A stretch of DNA of 10,368 bases from Bacteroidota bacterium (GTDB taxonomy: Bacteria > Bacteroidota > Bacteroidia > Bacteroidales > UBA4417), in contig JAIFMH010000231.1 in NCBI GenBank assembly GCA_020048595.1, positions 1 to 10,368 on the forward strand, given 5' to 3'. Of the stretch, positions 8,009-10,368 are shown one piece after another (position 1 is the stretch's first letter; each line of letters begins with the position of its first letter). Under the pieces are notes generated by a model. That model did no database searches. It saw only the letters and a program-made list of their open reading frames with translations, and was not told the origin of the DNA. A program made the position numbers and the translations under genes.

Positions 8009-8082
8009 AACATGCCAGTTATACCGGAGCAAAACATATCAATATTATTGAATGGTATTGCTCAAGAGTAGACTGGCATGTT
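8009..8082. repeat. 74-bp imperfect palindrome (long hairpin/cruciform) centred at about 8045
   Basis: The outer arms AACATGCCAGT (8009-8019) and ACTGGCATGTT (8072-8082) are perfect 11-bp complements. Inside them GAGCAA (8027-8032) pairs with TTGCTC (8058-8063), and TCAAT (8039-8043) pairs with ATTGA (8047-8051). All three stems share the same centre to within half a base, so they build one long interrupted hairpin rather than unrelated repeats. It might be an inverted duplication, a small mobile-element remnant, a structured RNA or a regulatory hairpin. Confidence 0.6.
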
Positions 8083-8293
8083 TATTTTGTTTAATACGGA
8101 TTGAGATTTGATTGATTTCGATTAACTCCCGAGAACCAATGTTTTGCAGCCTTTGCTTCAAAAATACCATTCCGCACCGTAATCTCTTTTCGAATTTATG
8201 ATATGCCAAATTCTGTAAGTTCTTTTTCTCTGTTACCAAATAAAAGATTTTGTCGCACCTGAGTTCTAATTTTTCCTGTTGACGAATCTTGAT
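8045..8293 (-). pseudogene. Possible gene relic or unrecognised small ORF
   Basis: On the minus strand the frame is open from just after a TAA at 8296-8294 to a TAA at 8047-8045, about 82 codons, with an internal ATG at 8239 that would give 64 residues. The peptide is basic and helix-like, with stretches such as LQNLAYHKFEKRLRCGM and LKQRLQNIGSRELIEINQ. It reads more like natural protein than random AT-rich sequence, but I do not recognise a family. The upstream end lacks an obvious start or promoter, and its last codons lie inside one arm of the 74-bp palindrome. It may be the degraded C-terminus of an older gene, or nothing. Confidence 0.2.
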
Positions 8294-8415
8294 TTAAATA
8301 GATTCCCGTAATAATTATACAAATCCTAAACTGAGACTAATCGGATGTTGAAAGGAAAAAGTTAAAATCTGATCTGATTTCAGTAATTTCGTTGCTTCTT
8401 CAATACCTGCTTACT

Positions 8416-9339
8416 ATGAAAAAATACGTACTTCTATTTTTGCTAATTCCTATATATTCTATGGCTCAACAATCTTCTAAAATTGAAAGCAGTCTAAAAA
8501 CAGTTACTATCTCAACACACGAAATTGAAACTGTATTTACGGAGAAAATTCATTTTGAAGCACCTAACTGGAGCAGCAACGGCAAATATTTTGTGGTAAA
8601 CAGCAATGGCAGGATTTTCACTATTCAAACAGATGGTTCCGGAATGAAACCAGTGAATACGGACTTTGCAGATGAGTGTAACAACGACCATGGAATATCT
8701 CCTGACGGGAAATGGCTGGCAATTAGTCATAACAACAAGTACGATACAATCCAAACGGAACAGTGGAAGAAATCTGCTATTTATGTTCTGCCAATTGAAG
8801 GAGGAATTCCGCGGATGGTAACATCCAGATCTCCCTCTTTCTGGCACGGATGGAGCCCTGATGGCAACAAACTTGCATACTGTGCGGAACGGAACGGATC
8901 CTTCGATATTTATACAATTCCGGTTAATGGCGGCGAAGAAAAGCGTTTAACCCATGAAGCCGGACTGGACGACGGACCAGATTACTCGCCCGACGGGAAA
9001 TACATTTACTTCAATGCTTTCCGGAAAGGCAGCATGCAGATATGGAGGATGAAAACCGATGGAAGTGAACAGGAACAACTTACAAACGACTCTTTCTCAA
9101 ACTGGTTTGCACATCCGTCACCAGATGGTAAATGGATCGTATTCATTAGCTATATTGTTGACCAGGGTGATGCACATCCGTTTGGAAAAGATGTTAAACT
9201 TCGGCTTATGTCGTTGGATGACAGAAATATAAAAGATATAACACCTGTTTTTTTTGGAGGCCAGGGAACACTCAATGTGCCTTCGTGGAGCCCCGACAGC
9301 AAGAAAGTTGCTTTTGTGAGTTATTCGCAGAATGACTAA
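8416..9339 (+). CDS. Secreted PD40/TolB-like beta-propeller protein of unknown function
   Basis: The product is 307 residues from the ATG at 8416. This start is preferred to the in-frame TTG at 8392 because it begins a clean signal peptide, MKKYVLLFLLIPIYSMAQ, with likely cleavage near the AQQ. Six regularly spaced repeats carry the PD40 (WD40-like) signature: SSNGK 53-57, SPDGK 95-99, SPDGN 147-151, SPDGK 191-195, SPDGK 235-239 and SPDSK 292-296. Each is followed by a hydrophobic strand such as WLAIS or LAYCAE, and several by a blade ending like IYTIPVNGGEEKRLT. This suggests a six-bladed propeller in the periplasm. Similar proteins are often labelled TolB, but the amino-terminal domain of true TolB is absent and there are no tol or pal genes nearby. 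Its role could be ligand binding or hydrolysis; no catalytic domain is attached. It is convergent with the penicillin-binding protein gene, 54 bp away. Confidence 0.88.
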   Translation: MKKYVLLFLLIPIYSMAQQSSKIESSLKTVTISTHEIETVFTEKIHFEAPNWSSNGKYFVVNSNGRIFTIQTDGSGMKPVNTDFADECNNDHGISPDGKWLAISHNNKYDTIQTEQWKKSAIYVLPIEGGIPRMVTSRSPSFWHGWSPDGNKLAYCAERNGSFDIYTIPVNGGEEKRLTHEAGLDDGPDYSPDGKYIYFNAFRKGSMQIWRMKTDGSEQEQLTNDSFSNWFAHPSPDGKWIVFISYIVDQGDAHPFGKDVKLRLMSLDDRNIKDITPVFFGGQGTLNVPSWSPDSKKVAFVSYSQND

Positions 9340-9393
9340 ATCTTTACATTCAGGAAACAGGAAAAATTATTTCTTTCCATTCCTTAAACCATC

Positions 9394-10368
9394 CTATTGA
9401 TCGCGTTTAAACAGCCTTTTAAAGAATGATTTTTCTTCTTTGACCTTTTTCTCTTTTGTATCCGGATTGCGCGAATCCGTATTCTTGTCATCCTTCCCCT
9501 GGAACAAACGATTGAAAAACCCCTTAATTCCCTTTTGCTGAAAGGGATCGCATTGCATATAGGATTTGTCATCATCAGGGAATATGAACTCCGTCAGGTA
9601 TTCATTTCTTAACTGTTCATTATTTTCAATTCCTTTAAGCACATTAGCTACCACAGGCAATGCCAGCGATGATCCTGATCCGTTGCCGCTAAAGAAGTGA
9701 ACATCCGGCGTTCGGGCACCAACCCATGTGCCTAGCACCAAATCCGGCGTATAAGCAATAAACCATGCATTCGAATAGTTTTGTGCCGTGCCGGTTTTTC
9801 CTGCCAGGTCAGCACGTATTCCATATTTACTGCGAATACTGGTTCCCGTTCCCTGGTTGATGGCTTCCTGCAACATTGCTGTAATCATCTGGCTTGTTTC
9901 TGTGCTGAAAATAGTTTCCGGCTCTGTTGGTTTTCGCGAATACAAAGTATTCCCTTTGGAGTCGGTAATTTTATTGATCATAACCGGCTCATTCATCAGG
10001 CCCTGGTTGGCAAAAGCAGAATATGCCCGCACGATCTCGAAAAGAGATAAATCAAGTGTTCCTAATGCAATGGATGGAGCGTCATCGGTAAATTTCGGGA
10101 ATTTTAACTTGTTGCAGGTATTCATCAGACTCTCTCGGCCTGTCTTAAAGTATAAATCCACCGTTGGAAGGTTCATGGAGTGAGCCAGCGCATACCATAA
10201 CGCAACCGTGCTGTCGGGTGTTGATTTATAGTCAGCGTTTCGAGGTTCCCAATCCTCGTACCCGGGATAAATATTTTCTTCATTTTCGAGATAGGTACAT
10301 GGCGACAAACCTCCTTCGAGTGCCGTTGCATATAGAAAAGGCTTAAATGCTGAGGCAATTTGCCTGTG
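9394..10368 (-). CDS. Class A penicillin-binding protein (PBP1A-like), C-terminal transpeptidase half, cut by the window edge
   Basis: Class A PBPs polymerise and cross-link peptidoglycan on the outer face of the inner membrane. The frame stays open to the window edge, so the N-terminal membrane anchor and glycosyltransferase domain lie outside. Visible are the three transpeptidase motifs in order: SAFK with the catalytic serine at 10353-10351 in a QIASAFKPFLYATALEGG context, SMN with its serine at 10179-10177, and KTGTA starting at 9798. The spacing is normal, so the enzyme appears intact and active. An apparent start at 10308 is an internal TTG (leucine) and not a real start. After the domain comes a charged tail of about 45 residues holding two copies of FF-x-RLF (9502-9519 and 9409-9426) and ending KRLFKRDQ. 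The gene is convergent with the beta-propeller gene. It is most likely a housekeeping cell-wall gene unrelated to the glycan cassette. Confidence 0.93.
   Translation of the reverse strand, partial: HRQIASAFKPFLYATALEGGLSPCTYLENEENIYPGYEDWEPRNADYKSTPDSTVALWYALAHSMNLPTVDLYFKTGRESLMNTCNKLKFPKFTDDAPSIALGTLDLSLFEIVRAYSAFANQGLMNEPVMINKITDSKGNTLYSRKPTEPETIFSTETSQMITAMLQEAINQGTGTSIRSKYGIRADLAGKTGTAQNYSNAWFIAYTPDLVLGTWVGARTPDVHFFSGNGSGSSLALPVVANVLKGIENNEQLRNEYLTEFIFPDDDKSYMQCDPFQQKGIKGFFNRLFQGKDDKNTDSRNPDTKEKKVKEEKSFFKRLFKRDQ

Larger units (their letters stand above)
7839..8415. other. 577-bp intergenic region without a convincing gene
   Basis: This gap separates the mannosidase cassette from the beta-propeller gene. 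It contains the weak terminator hairpin at its left end, a 74-bp imperfect palindrome (8009-8082), a 10-bp inverted repeat (8050-8059 with 8163-8172) and a minus-strand open stretch that may be a relic. For the downstream gene, TAATTTCG at 8384-8391 is one mismatch from a Bacteroidetes -7 box, but no good TTTG sits at the right distance upstream. No tRNA, riboswitch or intact transposase gene was recognised. Confidence 0.7.

Noticed and set aside
8005..8086. Integron attC site
   Set aside because: The palindrome ends in AAC and GTT, but the adjoining bases (GTACAAC and GTTTATT) fail the RYYYAAC and GTTRRRY consensus and no integrase or cassette genes are nearby.
8392..8415. TTG start for the propeller gene
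   Set aside because: The ATG at 8416 begins a textbook signal peptide, while the extra eight residues would disrupt its basic N-terminus.
8512..8847. A 111-codon minus-strand open frame
   Set aside because: It is antisense to the PD40 propeller gene, has no recognisable domain and no sign of its own start signals.
8416..9339. Naming the propeller protein TolB
   Set aside because: Only PD40 repeats are shared; the TolB amino-terminal domain and the neighbouring tol-pal genes are absent.
9340..9393. Bidirectional terminator between the convergent genes
   Set aside because: The best pairing (GGAAA with TTTCC near 9360-9380) is short, AT-rich and interrupted, with no clear T tract.
9788..10183. 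A 131-codon plus-strand open frame with hydrophobic stretches
   Set aside because: It lies wholly antisense to the PBP coding region, whose three catalytic motifs prove the minus strand is the real one.
1..10368. CRISPR arrays, tRNA or rRNA genes, complete insertion sequences
   Set aside because: No regularly spaced repeats with spacers, cloverleaf-like sequences or intact transposase genes were found by reading both strands.

Overview
The window looks like a chromosomal segment from an AT-rich member of the Bacteroidota, probably a free-living or gut Bacteroidales/Marinilabiliales-type organism. The evidence is a pair of secreted alpha-mannosidases of types common in that phylum, an FHS-type sugar permease beside them, start codons without clear Shine-Dalgarno sequences, and a candidate TTTG / TAnnTTTG promoter.

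Left two-thirds (1-7838, all on +): a mannose-glycan utilisation cassette. It opens with the last 32 codons of an upstream gene whose C-terminus resembles a ROK-family sugar kinase (tentative). Next come a secreted GH38 alpha-mannosidase (177-3191), a secreted multidomain GH92 alpha-mannosidase (3434-6631) and, 31 bp later, a 12-TM sugar/proton symporter (6663-7838). The simplest reading is that the two exo-mannosidases trim alpha-mannosides in the periplasm, the permease imports the released sugar, and a kinase may phosphorylate it. No SusC/SusD pair or regulator lies in the window, so this is at most part of a polysaccharide utilisation locus.

Middle (7839-8415): about 580 bp without a convincing gene. 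It holds a weak terminator hairpin overlapping the permease stop codon, a 74-bp imperfect palindrome centred at about 8045, and a short minus-strand open stretch that may be a gene relic.

Right end: a secreted six-bladed PD40/TolB-like beta-propeller protein of unknown role (8416-9339, +). Convergent with it is the C-terminal half of a class A penicillin-binding protein (9394-10368, -), cut by the window edge just upstream of its catalytic serine. These are probably unrelated to the mannosidase cassette.

The points most worth a second look are the GNQ (instead of GNE) sugar-binding motif in the GH92 enzyme, the domain architecture shared by the two mannosidases, a G9 homopolymer early in the GH38 gene, and the intergenic palindrome. 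No wholly new system can be claimed from sequence alone.
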